Positions 29,401-37,821 of a stretch of 55,047 bases of DNA are shown here, piece by piece. The stretch is from Chrysophaeum taylorii (lineage: Eukaryota; Sar; Pelagophyceae; Pelagomonadales; Pelagomonadaceae): positions 1 to 55,047 of the forward strand of contig JAQMWT010000460.1 of the NCBI GenBank assembly GCA_029834535.1. The letters run 5' to 3'. The position numbers and the translations under genes were made by a program. Position 1 is the first letter of the stretch, and each line of letters begins with the position of its first letter. The notes under the pieces were generated by a model. It had not been told where the DNA came from, made no database searches, and saw only the letters and a list, made by a program, of their open reading frames with translations.

Positions 29401-31675
29401 TCTCTTCGCTCACGGCCGCAAAAATCACGTCGCTCGACGTGTCGTCGAAGTCCAAGCTCGAGACCATCGCAAGGAGCGCGGCGTACGTTGGCTCGGATAG
29501 ATCTCGGGCGCGACGAGAGACGACGTCGAAGACGAGCGGCGCGACCGAGTCAAACCTCGCGCGCGGTGAGGTCCCCGCCAGCAAGCTCGCGGTAATCAGG
29601 CGGACGCCCGCGGCGCGGAGCTGCTCCGATGCCTGGTCGACGACGGCCACGACGCAAAAGTGCTCGAAGCACGAGCTCGCGCGGTCGTTTTCGGGTTCGT
29701 CGTCGTCGTCGTCCGAGTCTCGCGAAAAAGAGAAGGTGTTGCAGGCGGCGTGGAGCGCGTACGATACCCCGGGGATTTGCTTGGTGAGAAGCGCGAGGAT
29801 CAGCGATGCGACGGCGCGCGCGACGGCGACGTCTCGCGCGCACGGTTTCTGGCCGAGCGCGAGCGCGCTCAGGAGCGACGCCGCGTCGTCCTCGTCGGCG
29901 CCCGTCGAGGCGACGAGGTGGCCGACGGCCGCGAGGAGCGTCTTGCGTGTGCGATGGCGGACCGCCATCCGCGCCATGTCGACGAGCCTTGGCGCGCCGA
30001 CCAGAGCGTCGACGGTCGCGGGCGCCGCCCGCACGACGCAGAGGAGCGCGTCGCGACGAGCGGCGCGGAGATCGTAGCGGCGCGAGTCGTCGATGCGCCA
30101 CGCGTTCGAGAAGAAGAGCCGTGCGGTGACCTGCGCAACGAGCGGCGCGCACAAGGCGGCGGCGCGACGCAAGCGCAAAATTTGGTCGACGAGCCGCGCC
30201 CCGCACTGCGCGCCGCGGTCGGCGAGCGCGCGTTCGACGACGCGGACGAACCCGAGGCGCGCGAGCTCCGACGCGAAACCTCGGTCGGCCTCGACGCACG
30301 CCGCGAGCATCGACACGAGCACCGACGCGTTGTCGTCCGAAAGGCGGTCAAAGAGCGCAACGACGAGGCCGATCCCGCCGAGCGCCGCGAGACTGTCGAG
30401 GGCGTCGGGCACGGCGTAGGCCTCGGCCGCGCCGACGAGTCGAGCGTGGTTTGCCGACGGCGAAGCGTCGAAAGCGACGCCGCGTCTCGCGTGTCGCGCG
30501 TCGTAGAACGCGACCACGGCGGCGTCGGCGAGTACGTCGTCGAGATCCTCGGCCGAGACGCGGGTCGTGACTCCCGCCGCGGAAGCGCGAGTTTTTGCCT
30601 CCACCACGGCGCGGAAACCACCGCCGAGGAGCACCGCGCCGACGTCGGAATCGCGCGACCCGCGCTTCGCGACGGCGGGCCCCGGCGGAGTCTGGTGGCC
30701 GACGCGACGAGCGTCGATTGGCGCACCGGCGCGCCACACCGCAAAAAGTGCCTCGCGGAGGCTCGACGAACACTCGGCGACGACAATAGCCGCGGCGATC
30801 TGGCCGTTGAGTCCGCGGCCGAGCGCGCAGTCGTCCAACGCGGCCGGCCCGCGATGCGCGGGAATCGCCGTTGGGAACACGAAGCCGCAGTGCTCGATCG
30901 CTTCGACCCCGTCGATCCACGCCGAGAGCTCGTCGCGCCCAAAGAGCGAGAGCTTCGGACGGGCGCGGGCCTCGATGTGGTAGTGGTGCCACGCGCCAAA
31001 GCCTGACGCGGGCACCTTGACCTGTTGGGACACGCGGCCGCCTCGGTGCGGCGCGTGCGCGGCCTCGACAGCAAGGAAAACGGCCTCGCCGTCCCGCTGG
31101 AGCGACACGACGACCCCAAGCCCCTCGCGCGTTGCGAGGCGGGCGAGTTCCTGGCGCTCGCCAGGCTTGGGCGGCACCTCGATCCTCGCCCACAAGGAAA
31201 TCGCGTACTCCTTGACGTCGCCGAGTGGCCACCGCTGCCGCGGCAACTCGAGCGACCCGCCACCGCTGACGTCAAAGTATGCGCCGCGCGGCGGGCTCCA
31301 GGCAAGCCTCTTGCGCGCGGCGCACCGAAACGCTCGCCGAATTCCGCGCAAGGCGAGGAGCCCACACGACGACGATCCCAAGAGCACTTTGAGCTCGCGC
31401 GGCGTCGCGCCGGCAGACCCGGCGAGAGCGCCAGCGACTCGAAACAAGCCGCTCGCCACCTGCTCGTCCTTCGCGCCGACGGCTGCCGCGACGAGGTGCT
31501 CGACCGGGCCCCGCCCCCCGACCGCGCGCCGTCCCGCGGATCGCAGCCGCGCGGCGAGGAACCAGTCGTCCCCGATACGTCGCGCGGCCGCGGCCATCGT
31601 CATGCACGCCTCGTGCTGCGGGAGCGAGGCGACCCGCGGCCTTGGCCCCTCGAACAACAGCGCCACGAGCTCCAT
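23402..31675 (-). CDS. BEACH-WD40 protein (neurobeachin/WDFY3/Lvs-like)
   Basis: This intronless gene encodes 2757 residues. Domains in order are: an N-terminal helical region; a concanavalin-A-like lectin domain around residues 130-330 (YFDVSGGGSLELP, ISLWARIEV, LSAWIDG); a long armadillo-like region with acidic and Ser-rich inserts; a PH-BEACH domain near 1620-1730 (AIYDVRVIKASGSVRG); the BEACH domain near 1745-2040 (LTERWQRREISNFEYLMALN, then FHPLTYEGAVELESI); and WD40 repeats from about 2200 to the end. Poly-Pro and poly-Ser runs come from microsatellites. Such proteins scaffold vesicle fusion, lysosome size control or autophagy. No FYVE domain is seen. The open frame begins at a GTG at 31753; the first ATG is 31675, used here. 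Further 5' exons cannot be excluded. Confidence 0.88.
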   Translation of the reverse strand: MELVALLFEGPRPRVASLPQHEACMTMAAAARRIGDDWFLAARLRSAGRRAVGGRGPVEHLVAAAVGAKDEQVASGLFRVAGALAGSAGATPRELKVLLGSSSCGLLALRGIRRAFRCAARKRLAWSPPRGAYFDVSGGGSLELPRQRWPLGDVKEYAISLWARIEVPPKPGERQELARLATREGLGVVVSLQRDGEAVFLAVEAAHAPHRGGRVSQQVKVPASGFGAWHHYHIEARARPKLSLFGRDELSAWIDGVEAIEHCGFVFPTAIPAHRGPAALDDCALGRGLNGQIAAAIVVAECSSSLREALFAVWRAGAPIDARRVGHQTPPGPAVAKRGSRDSDVGAVLLGGGFRAVVEAKTRASAAGVTTRVSAEDLDDVLADAAVVAFYDARHARRGVAFDASPSANHARLVGAAEAYAVPDALDSLAALGGIGLVVALFDRLSDDNASVLVSMLAACVEADRGFASELARLGFVRVVERALADRGAQCGARLVDQILRLRRAAALCAPLVAQVTARLFFSNAWRIDDSRRYDLRAARRDALLCVVRAAPATVDALVGAPRLVDMARMAVRHRTRKTLLAAVGHLVASTGADEDDAASLLSALALGQKPCARDVAVARAVASLILALLTKQIPGVSYALHAACNTFSFSRDSDDDDDEPENDRASSCFEHFCVVAVVDQASEQLRAAGVRLITASLLAGTSPRARFDSVAPLVFDVVSRRARDLSEPTYAALLAMVSSLDFDDTSSDVIFAAVSEETWEEVGPPVTNDDEADLPSSSSSSSAKRGRREVSPTDVASDDDDDDDWSYSRIEEAHDADVYEWEDSWETAVADEPARSAAARARTSRDLEDDASRRRRAADDLVTTWVPKTRTRPLDEIVASMRLGAASALGLLLRILPLLRPSLGRRFLHDLEVLLGRSITRAALAANRDTLPCVFALANTREEATRDEAAHRYGRAMRVYATLLCELLPQPFGATAIVLSVAISSAERQSQRRTLTGFLSHVFAKLLAPTDQNTNSRTPLFASHVARLVFVACALVDNGGVKSSSSSPSSKREWLRWEDRAEAIALDDDNGVATLLLAVQTREIAGAFLLGGRRLSSSSSSSSENKYVPGGFGVVAPEARDDATRQGVKGWLLTREGGLPGQPLLVFELMRLCTAVALAALHPSSPKAAVNAGWVRYFLACILDLQTDKALEREGKLSRARERLPLCGPPAESDSLDAEQREAVAWTLAAVAALRDALRAARGAFFPEKKQQGSDLAPALATPARRAAAVAFTRETSAALRDALGRTHSPVQRFLETQTVAAMRHMLDEASICLQFARAQKMDHDEERARARAPGAKWRVAEDDADSNDALLRGSFVACSHHAESKADDAVGKHSEMARRMAELRWLLCAWLSNAGGGAYPDVERFAAIGTRASRAAHGASLKGLEHVAEVGNAASAQRAAALAAPKETSRAMSRAIAERDAHLEDLAALREESRRVIDADARAARRAARHLAVAIARPGWSPFVANDDDDDDARRPRRLKVSTTHRDALARRLLLVRQTKFKSHDTAAYYRRDPPPPQVVAEHRTRTPLEVEPDSDDSSADSVAIASDDDDDDDGNRMTNPDVSSTSSDFSDIEGPVRAVADEWAVPDARIAIYDVRVIKASGSVRGALAVTRNHLYFAPATDPRGPTRWRLDGLATLRGRRYLLRRTALELFFVARRELFVAFSSANDRRAFWRILRRRAHMPLVAHPPGGTRSLRDPQIELNASRLTERWQRREISNFEYLMALNSIAGRTYNDLTQYFVFPWVIADYTSPTVPHDLATAVGRSIAADNFKQQQQVDASSDDESAFFRDLSKPIGALDAKRLELFKERYKTTDFMYGTHYSSAGVVLYFLLRLEPYTSLALELQGGSFDCADRLFFDVAETWRNGASSMSDVKEVVPEFFYQPAIFENVNSYPLGELQDGRVVDDVVLPPWARDAAAFVYANRAALERADDAVAHWIDLIFGCASQRGPSAERALNVFHPLTYEGAVELESITDETLRDACEAQIQHFGQTPLQLFESPHVGREPPGSSRTAPLPLFDATSSPFGGVVVSYAVRRVYPFDDKAPRLGGGSAKNASFAAEIANDEPIPPPPPPPPPLEKPTTVRERSSSLEDVDLDRDSDATEKRPELGRRRLGRTFFVAKQQQRSSPSPPPPPDVIEPQRPAAAVSSVFVVQSNNRVVLIDANQTVATLRYLHDATARLEARRTLPSAYVAKESVWQRDEGAAGDQRPWLPRYALVLSTPGGSEASTRPAYARRQGTSGAHWGGVTIDVADSPSAGEGVRIVSVGYLDGTVRCHGMSGGDDKQATRRSGAALGAGATCVAGSHCGRFVATGHEDGTTTVWVNDFNDVAAALASDDLLVAAAHGHPRGVGAAALRAAELPALRRRTTPSSSSSSSSSSSSSSSSSSIRTILSTNEAFSFRRGRDGGAAASSDDDEDSRLRTALETVDPRLVASSEFERLSFRTRNAGVSRQLARRGGRRRIAIAGAPAVPAGSSVKVAASNEVDAAIELDDRLRRAFRSELHRAATKRPDSPLSAVYVLRGGDLPISSVAVRSDADLVVSAVADGSLLVHTLRRGRFVRALPGVGAVADAARCAACADSNAAREFQAPRHLCSLSADALVVSALERRRHPEDATVLRTFSVNATTPLSTVEDRRRVTALAITRLGDVVVFATDAPVLLVARLHDLSAAFELSLATPDLPRLPIPTSLAFTKDGDALLVGTRCGSLLSCSQGELL
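24391..24443. repeat. GAA trinucleotide microsatellite in the BEACH gene
   Basis: About seventeen gaa units encode a poly-Ser run between the BEACH and WD40 parts on the minus strand, at a position that tolerates length change. Confidence 0.9.
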
Positions 31676-32708
31676 TTTCAACCTTGCGAAGAACACCGAC
31701 TCAAACAAGGCAACAGGGACTACGTGATCAGAATTTGCCTCAACTTGGCCCACGACCCTAATATAAACCCTTCTTCTTCGCCTCTCTCTCTGCTAACGAT
31801 TTTAGCGCAAACGGGATACCCACTCCCGCCTTCAAAGCATTCCTCACGTCTCCACATTCGAACCACACAAGGCACCAAAAACCTCAAGCTCCCGCAGGCA
31901 CACCCCCCTCTCTTAGCAGTCGACCTTTGTAGAAACCCACATCCTCCCAAACCCCTAAGCGCACACCCAGTCGACCCCTTAGCCTTTACTCCCAACTTCT
32001 GAACGGGATACCCACTCCCGCCGCCCACACCTCTCACATCTCCACACAACCCACCAAAACTCCGAAGCTCCCCCTTTAGCAGTCGACCGTAAGTTTCCTT
32101 ACCTCACCCCACTTCTTAGCAGTCGCCTTTTAAAACCGTTTATTTATTTCCTCGGCGCCCTCTTCCCTCTCGACAAAAAGCGCCGCTGCGGATGATGTGA
32201 CACACACGTTCGTGTAGTAAACGCGGTTCTCGCGACCGCAAATGGCGCGCCTCCGCAATCACCAATTTGCCTCCCGGGCCTCGTCGAGCAGCCCTCGCAT
32301 AGCGAAGGCATCGTCAGTAGTTGCCTCGTCTTCGGCGCATTAGTGAGGACCAGCAAGGCAAACACACAGCTCGCGCGCACCACATGCACGACCCGGATCG
32401 GTATGCGGACGCGGTTCGACATCGGCGCCGTCAACTTCAACGCGGCCACGGCGGCCAGCTCCGCTGCATCTACCGCGCGTGGGACCTCGCAGCTGTGTGC
32501 GGCCGGTTTCGCTATGCCCTCTCAAACATCCGTCGCGTCGCTCCTAGGAACTCGGGCAGCCCACCCAAGCCACGGTTCCGTTATTGCTACCGAAATGCCC
32601 CCCCCCTAATAAAGGGTCACCCCAACACCTCTAAAAAACGAACACACAAAGCGCAATTGAAAACCCTCTTAGTTGAGGCTGACAGTGTGATCCTGATCAA
32701 CCAGCAGC
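31676..32708. other. Spacer with diverged direct duplication
   Basis: This is the divergent spacer between the BEACH gene and the plastid membrane protein. The 20-mer acgggatacccactcccgcc occurs at 31811 and 32003, 192 bp apart, and the ttagcagtcg motif follows each copy and appears a third time near 32117. Sequence between them is similar, so a block of about 190 bp is duplicated. No gene is supported; open frames at 32321-32842 look like chance. Confidence 0.6.
31811..32130. repeat. About 190-bp diverged tandem duplication
   Basis: Two copies start at 31811 and 32003 with an identical 20-mer. They share the blocks ctccacac, ccaaaa and aagctccc and the ending ttagcagtcgacc. A third ending copy, ttagcagtcgcc, is near 32117. 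Copies differ by small indels. Confidence 0.75.
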
Positions 32709-33281
32709 ATGCCGTCGACGAAGCGCATGTACGTGTTCGTCGCCGTGTCATCGCTCGTCTCGTCACGCGCCTGGGCACCCGCGCCCATAAAAGTCCGCGG
32801 GTCTCGGACGCTGAATCGACGAACGATGGTCCTCTCTGTTGAACAACCCGGCTTGGCGGCACGCATCCACGAGGTGGGTCTTGGCCTCAAGAGTCGAGGA
32901 AAACAGTACCGCGAAAAAATGATGGTCGCCGAAAGCCTCCCGTTGAAACTCCGGTTTGCGACGGCGACCGCGATGACTTTTTTACTCTTTACGGTGTATC
33001 GCGCGTACCGTGGCTTCTTTGTCATCCTGCCCGCTGTGTTCGCCGAGGTCCGGGCCAAACTCGAAAGAGACGAGCTCACCTCCCTCGACGTCGCGGACGA
33101 CCTCAACCCCACGACCGGCCGTCTGCGGTGGCGGAGCGCAATCCTCATGAACATCGGAGCCGCCGTCTTCACCTTTGTCTTGCTAGCCCGCACCGCCATT
33201 GTGGGCATCATCTCCTTGTTCACCTCCTCAAACAAAAAGAAGGCCGCCGAACCCGTTTCGCTCCCGGCTCCAGCCACGTGA
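32709..33281 (+). CDS. Plastid-targeted membrane protein, unknown family
   Basis: The protein has 190 residues. The N-terminus MPSTKRMYVFVAVSSLVSS followed by RAWAPAPIKVRGSR is a bipartite plastid signal: a signal peptide core, an ASAFAP-like cleavage site with an aromatic residue, then a basic transit segment. The mature part has a basic helix (LKSRGKQYREKMMVAESLP) and two membrane segments: FATATAMTFLLFTVYRAYRG and ILMNIGAAVFTFVLLARTAI. A polar loop with DELTSLDVADDLNPTTGRL lies between them. The tail is short and Lys/Pro-rich. The likely place is the thylakoid or an inner plastid envelope membrane. I do not recognise the family. Confidence 0.7.
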   Translation: MPSTKRMYVFVAVSSLVSSRAWAPAPIKVRGSRTLNRRTMVLSVEQPGLAARIHEVGLGLKSRGKQYREKMMVAESLPLKLRFATATAMTFLLFTVYRAYRGFFVILPAVFAEVRAKLERDELTSLDVADDLNPTTGRLRWRSAILMNIGAAVFTFVLLARTAIVGIISLFTSSNKKKAAEPVSLPAPAT

Positions 33282-33504
33282 AGCGCCCTTTCATTCATTC
33301 ATTCATTCATGACCTGGGTGGTGAGCTTCTTGATGTGGACCACCTCCCAAATGGGGCGCGACCATACCGTACGCTTGCGCACGCTTCCTGGGCCCCATCG
33401 TCTCTCTCCTGCATAAATAACCTTGCTCCGGTCCAACGCACCGGAATATTCTTCAGACCCAGAACTTGGCAGAAGGTTTTCTTGTTGAGGTCGTTTGTTG
33501 GGAA

Positions 33505-36132
33505 ATGGAGTCTCGTCGGCTCATACCTGGCGACATTGGCCTGGGAAGGTCCGTGTCGGAGAAACTGATAGACACGGGCATCGGACCCGCGATTGCGCCC
33601 GCGGTCGTGCAGGCCTTGGTTGCATCGGTGCAGTCCGTGTCATTTGGGCTGTTGCTCCTGCCATCCAGCGTCGTGGCGTTTAGGGGAGCACAGGCCGTGT
33701 GCTGCACCGGCTGGATGCTATCGACGTGCCTGGGCCAGATCGCCGTGTGCCTCGTCTCGAGGCTGCCTTGCGCCGTCGCAGGTGGCGCAATCGAGATCTT
33801 GCCGCTGATGCACGCCGTGGCTAGCGGCGTTGCCGAAGATATGCGCGGGGAGCCGGACGAGGCAGTCGTTGCGACGGCGCTGGCCGCTATCGGGGTTCTC
33901 TCGCTCTGCGTCTCCGTTTGGTACGCTTTCGTCCACAAGTATTCGCTCCACTTGTACCTGCGTTTTTTTCCCACGAGTGCGCTCAAGGGCGCCCTAGCCG
34001 GTGCGCGATCGAGACTTGGTCCGCCGAGGGTGAGTTTAACTGCGCTTCTCTTTAGGGGTCGGTGTTTACCTCATTGCCGAGACGTGGGGGGCATGCCAGG
34101 AAGATCCTTTGCAGATGTCGTGTGCCATCGTTCTTGCCATCGCCATGATTGGTGGCGATCGCTGGTGTGCCGGCACCCCGTTCGCATCCTGGTTTAACGC
34201 TTTTTTTCTCGTCATCAGCGGGCTCGCGCTCAGCGTCGTCAAGCGCGACGACCCCAAGTGGTTCCTGTTGCCGGCGTCGTCGTCTTCGACGCCTCGCATT
34301 TGGCAATACTGGAGTCCTTCGAAGTTGCCCGGAGCGCCGGCTCCTTGGCGAGTTCACTGGGGCACGATCCTGTTGTCGTCTCAAACATGGCTCGCCGCCG
34401 CCGCAGCGGCGTTCGTCCACCAACTCTCCACAATGATGGACATGGTCAACTTACAGGTCACCACCCCCTTTCTTTCTTGTGGACTGAAGGCAAGTGGCGA
34501 GTGACCTCCCACTTAATGCAGGCGCTCGGAGTACGGCCTCGGACCGAAACCAACGCGAATCGCTTCGTGCCGCCTGGTCAAACAAAGGACCACCCGCCTC
34601 GGAGCAAGGGCGTCGTCGAAAGCGAGGTTCGGACACTCGTGTTGGAAAACCTCCTCGCGGGCTTGGCGTTGTCAGTTCCTAACTATCTTCCGTTCTCGAC
34701 GTGCTACGCCGCGCACCGCGCGCTGCGCTCTGGGGGTGGCGAGGTCACGACCCCGTCACCGCACACCCGCCCGATCATCGAGCCGGTGGCGATCGCCGTG
34801 CTCGCTGGGCTTTGCATGTCTGCCGGGTCTCTCGGGGCCGTGGCGGCGTGCGCGCCGCGTCCCGTCATTTCGTGTTATTTCATATGGCTCGCCGAACTCT
34901 TCATCGAGGAAACAGTCGTGAACGCCGTAGTTAAAGAGCGACCTCACCCGACCGATCTCTTCGTGATACTCGCGATGCCGTTCGCGACCATGGCGTTCGG
35001 CTTCGTCGAAGGCTTGTTTTTGGGACTCGTCATCGCCAGCCTCAGCCTCGTCGCGAGACTCGGCTCGACGCCCGCGGCCGCGGCAACGCGGAGAGTTCTG
35101 CGAGGCACTGTTTTGTTATCCAATTCGCATCGCGAGCCCCAGTGTGCCCAATATTTGCGCGCCTGGGGCGACCGGCGGATCGTCCTCGTGCTCCAGGGCC
35201 TCATAAACTTCGCGACCGCACCCGCGTTGCTCGACGTCGCTCGGCGCGAGCTCGAGCTCTCGGCGAATATCTCGACCGCGCTCAAGCGCCGCCGATCTGG
35301 CTCCGCCGAGGAACTCCTCGAGATCCCCCCGCCGCTCTGTCTGGTTGCTCGTTGCGCTCTCGTCTCCTCGCTCGACTATACGGCAGCGCGCGCGTTTCTC
35401 GAGCTACGACAGGTTTGCTTGGAGGCGGGCGCGACCCTCGTCGTCTCCGAGCTCGACGACAAGTCCCTCGTCGTCCTCTCGCGCCTCGGCTTCTTCGACG
35501 CGGCCGCCGCCAAAGAATCCAATCTCGCGGGAGGCGATAACTCTGGATCTACCGGCGCAAGCGCGTGTTGCGTCAGCCACTTCGACGACTTCATCCACGC
35601 GCTCGAGTTCGTCGAGGAGCTCCAACTCAAAAGTGTTCCGAGTCGTCGGCCCGATCTCGGCGCCGACTGTGCAACGACCCAAGTCCTCGCGGCGGTCCTC
35701 GGCGAACTCGTCGATGACCCGCGCTCCTCGAACGCCCAAGTCACCGCACTTGCCGAGGCGTTCGTACGCCGCTCGCTCAATCCCGGCGACGTTGTCTGGC
35801 GCGCCGGCGACCCGGCCGACTCGGGCGTCGTCCTCGTCGTGGCGGGCTACCTGAAGGCGGTCGTCGTCGACTCGAACGGCATTGAGCGCGTCATCGAAGT
35901 CGCCTCGCCTCTATCGATGATTGGCTACCTCTCTGCGTTTGCCAGGACCCCACGGCACGCCACGCTCATTGCCGCCGAACCCTGCGACGCGCTCTGCCTC
36001 TCGCAGGACGCCTTCAACCGCATCCTGACCCAAGACCCCTCGGCCGCGCTCCTACTCGCCCGAGCCGTCATCTCACGTTCGGCCGACGAGTACGCGCACC
36101 TCGTCGCCCTGTCTGCGGAGATGGCGACCTGA
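33505..36132 (+). CDS. SulP-type transporter with STAS and cyclic-nucleotide-binding-like domains
   Basis: Three exons (33505-34000, 34056-34456, 34522-36132) encode 835 residues. The first about 480 residues are a SulP/SLC26-like membrane domain: VSFGLLLLPSSVVAF, CAVAGGAIEILPLMH, FPTSALKGALAG-VGVYLIAE across intron 1, STMMDMVNLQ, and FGFVEGLFLGLVIASLSLV. Residues about 500-640 form a STAS domain (RIVLVLQGLINFATAPALLD, FLELRQVCLEAGATLVVSEL). Residues about 715-815 resemble a cNMP-binding domain (VVWRAGDPADSGVVLVVAGY, then IGYLSAFARTPRHATLIAAE). The arrangement resembles the fungal vacuolar SulP-like proteins that carry a C-terminal cNMP-like domain. The substrate is unknown; sulfate, bicarbonate or amino acids are possible. 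ATG 33505 follows an in-frame TTG-initiated extension that is not used. Confidence 0.8.
34001..34055 (+). other. 55-nt intron 1 of the SulP gene
   Basis: It begins GTGCGC and ends CTTTAG, phase 1. Splicing joins SALKGALAG to VGVYLIAETW and bridges the shift between two open frames. A second GT-AG choice starting at gtgagt (34030) would be out of frame. Confidence 0.75.
34457..34521 (+). other. 65-nt intron 2 of the SulP gene
   Basis: It begins GTCACC and ends AATGCAG, phase 0. Splicing joins MDMVNLQ to ALGVRPRTE and leads into the long third exon. Confidence 0.75.
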
Positions 36133-37313
36133 GACCGCGTCGAGATCGTCGTTCGACCGACGTCATGATTATTAGCGACATAACAACAATAATAACTCGT
36201 TGTTTCCTTGTGCTCATCCATTCTGGCCTGGGAGTTGCTAACCATAATAGTTAATCGTTGCGGCAATTTTATTTACTCTGACGTAAAAACTTGAATGTCC
36301 GTTTACGCCTGCGCGCTGACATTGGTATCGAGCTCACCACTCGCGCACGTCGCCAAACAAGATGACGAGGTAGCCTTGGGCAACAAAGGACTCAAAGCCC
36401 GCGTCGCCCGGCCCAGGCGAGCTCATATTGATGCGTCAGCTGCCGCTCAATAGCGAGAGCCATACTCCAAGCAATTTCAAATCGCGAGCCGTTGGCTAAA
36501 GAATCATGGGTCAGACACTAACGTTTCGTCCACCACGTGGTCCAATGAAGCAAGACCTCGGTCACCACAGAGAAGTGCACCTGGGTTCCAAGAGCGGGAA
36601 AGCAGGCGTGGACCCATTCGTAGGCAGCAGCAAGGGCGCACCACCCAAGTGCCAGCGCTCCTGTTCGTATGGAGCTATTCGCGGCTCGGAAAGAGTCTCT
36701 GCTCCCAGTTGTGCTCCCTTCAGGATATGTCCGCAGAATCCGCAACTCCCGCGCCCTTTCCGTGCGCGTGCCCTCGTCTGGGAACTGCTCTCGTCGTCCG
36801 AGATTGGGTACCGCACACGTCAATCATGACCCCATAGATATCCAAGACACCATGCGGTTGGGTGCGAGCGACAGCGCTTTCACGCCCAAAACGTGAATCG
36901 GTTGGGCCGGAGAGAGGGTGAGAAACAGGTAGCGCGGGATCAAAAAAAAAAACAAAACACGCGATTAGTTTTTGCCGAAGCGTGCGCTCGCGAGACATAC
37001 CCGTATGCGTTGAAATCGTCATGCCTGTATTCCTCGGCGAGGAGCAGCATTCCACCGCGAGAGGACTCAAGCCACCTCGGAAACGCCATATCCACGCACA
37101 AAAAACAAACCCGTGGATGTAAAAGAGGCGAAAGAAGATCTTAGTTAAGTAATGACTCGCGCGGCGGAAAATACGGGATTTCCATGAGCTTGAGAATCGG
37201 AGCACTCGAAGACGTCAATCAAGGTGGTGCAAGAGGAGCCCGAAAAAGGCTGTCGCATACGAAGAGATATTCTTGAGGCTGCCGGGCGAAGGATCTTGTT
37301 GGTCTTGGTGGTC
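36133..37313. other. Spacer without a confident gene
   Basis: This stretch of about 1.2 kb lies between the 3' ends of the SulP gene and the small plastid protein gene. Open frames at 36518-36823 (-) and 36720-37205 (-) have no recognisable family or convincing splice sites. AT-rich sequence lies at 36165-36290. Nothing else is supported. Confidence 0.5.
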
Positions 37314-37629
37314 TTAGCCCTGCTGGCGCTGCTTGAGGTATTCCTCGAAGCTCGGCGCATCAGAGATGCTTTGGCGAGGGTCGTTCTCGTTGACGAAGGG
37401 CTCAGGATCGCGGGTGTCGGCCATGCCACCTTTGCCGAGTTCGGGTTCTTCAGAGAACACGACAGTGCGGGCCTGCGCGTGGATACTGTGGTTGCTACTG
37501 GGCAACACGAAGATAGGTCGAGCTCGCTTGCTCGCTCGCTCGCCGACTCACCTTGACGGCAGGAACGTACGGCGGCGCGAAGGCCGAGACACCGGTGGCG
37601 AGGGCGACGAGAACAGCCGTGACCTTCAT
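37314..37629 (-). CDS. Small plastid-targeted protein, two exons
   Basis: Exons 37629-37552 and 37472-37314 encode 78 residues. Exon 1, MKVTAVLVALATGVSAFAPP then YVPAVK, is a signal peptide followed by a textbook ASAFAP motif (SAFAPP), indicating import into a complex plastid. The 79-nt intron (37473-37551) starts GTGAGT and ends CGCGCAG, phase 0. Exon 2 begins ARTVVFSEEPELGKGGMADT and ends PSFEEYLKQRQQG. The mature part of roughly 55 residues is hydrophilic and acidic, with no membrane helix. I do not recognise the family. Neither exon alone would be called a gene. It is divergent from the EGF-like gene, with 192 bp between starts. Confidence 0.7.
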
Positions 37630-37821
37630 TGTGTCCTGCGTGGAGGGGTTGATGGGGCCACGTCGACGATGCGGACGACACACCTTTTGTTTTGTGGAGC
37701 GAGTTGACTTCAGTCGCGTACGTATTCAGGTAAGCTCACTTCAACCAGGGTTGGCGACGCTCGCTCACACGCATGCCGTTGGCAGAGCCGTTACTTCGGA
37801 GCGTTACAAAGTAATGAGGGT
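37630..37821. promoter_or_regulatory. 192-bp divergent promoter region
   Basis: The spacer lies between the starts of the small plastid protein gene (-) and the EGF-like gene (+). No distinct core promoter box is visible. Role is assigned by position. Confidence 0.45.

Noticed and set aside
25706..31006. Long plus-strand frames opposite the BEACH gene
   Set aside because: No domain is visible in them, and the opposite frame is a continuous BEACH-WD protein.
32321..32842. A plus-strand gene of 173 codons
   Set aside because: It overlaps the plastid protein start in another frame and has no recognisable domain.
36518..37205. Minus-strand gene(s) in the SulP/plastid spacer
   Set aside because: Open frames have unlikely composition, no domain, and no good splice partners.
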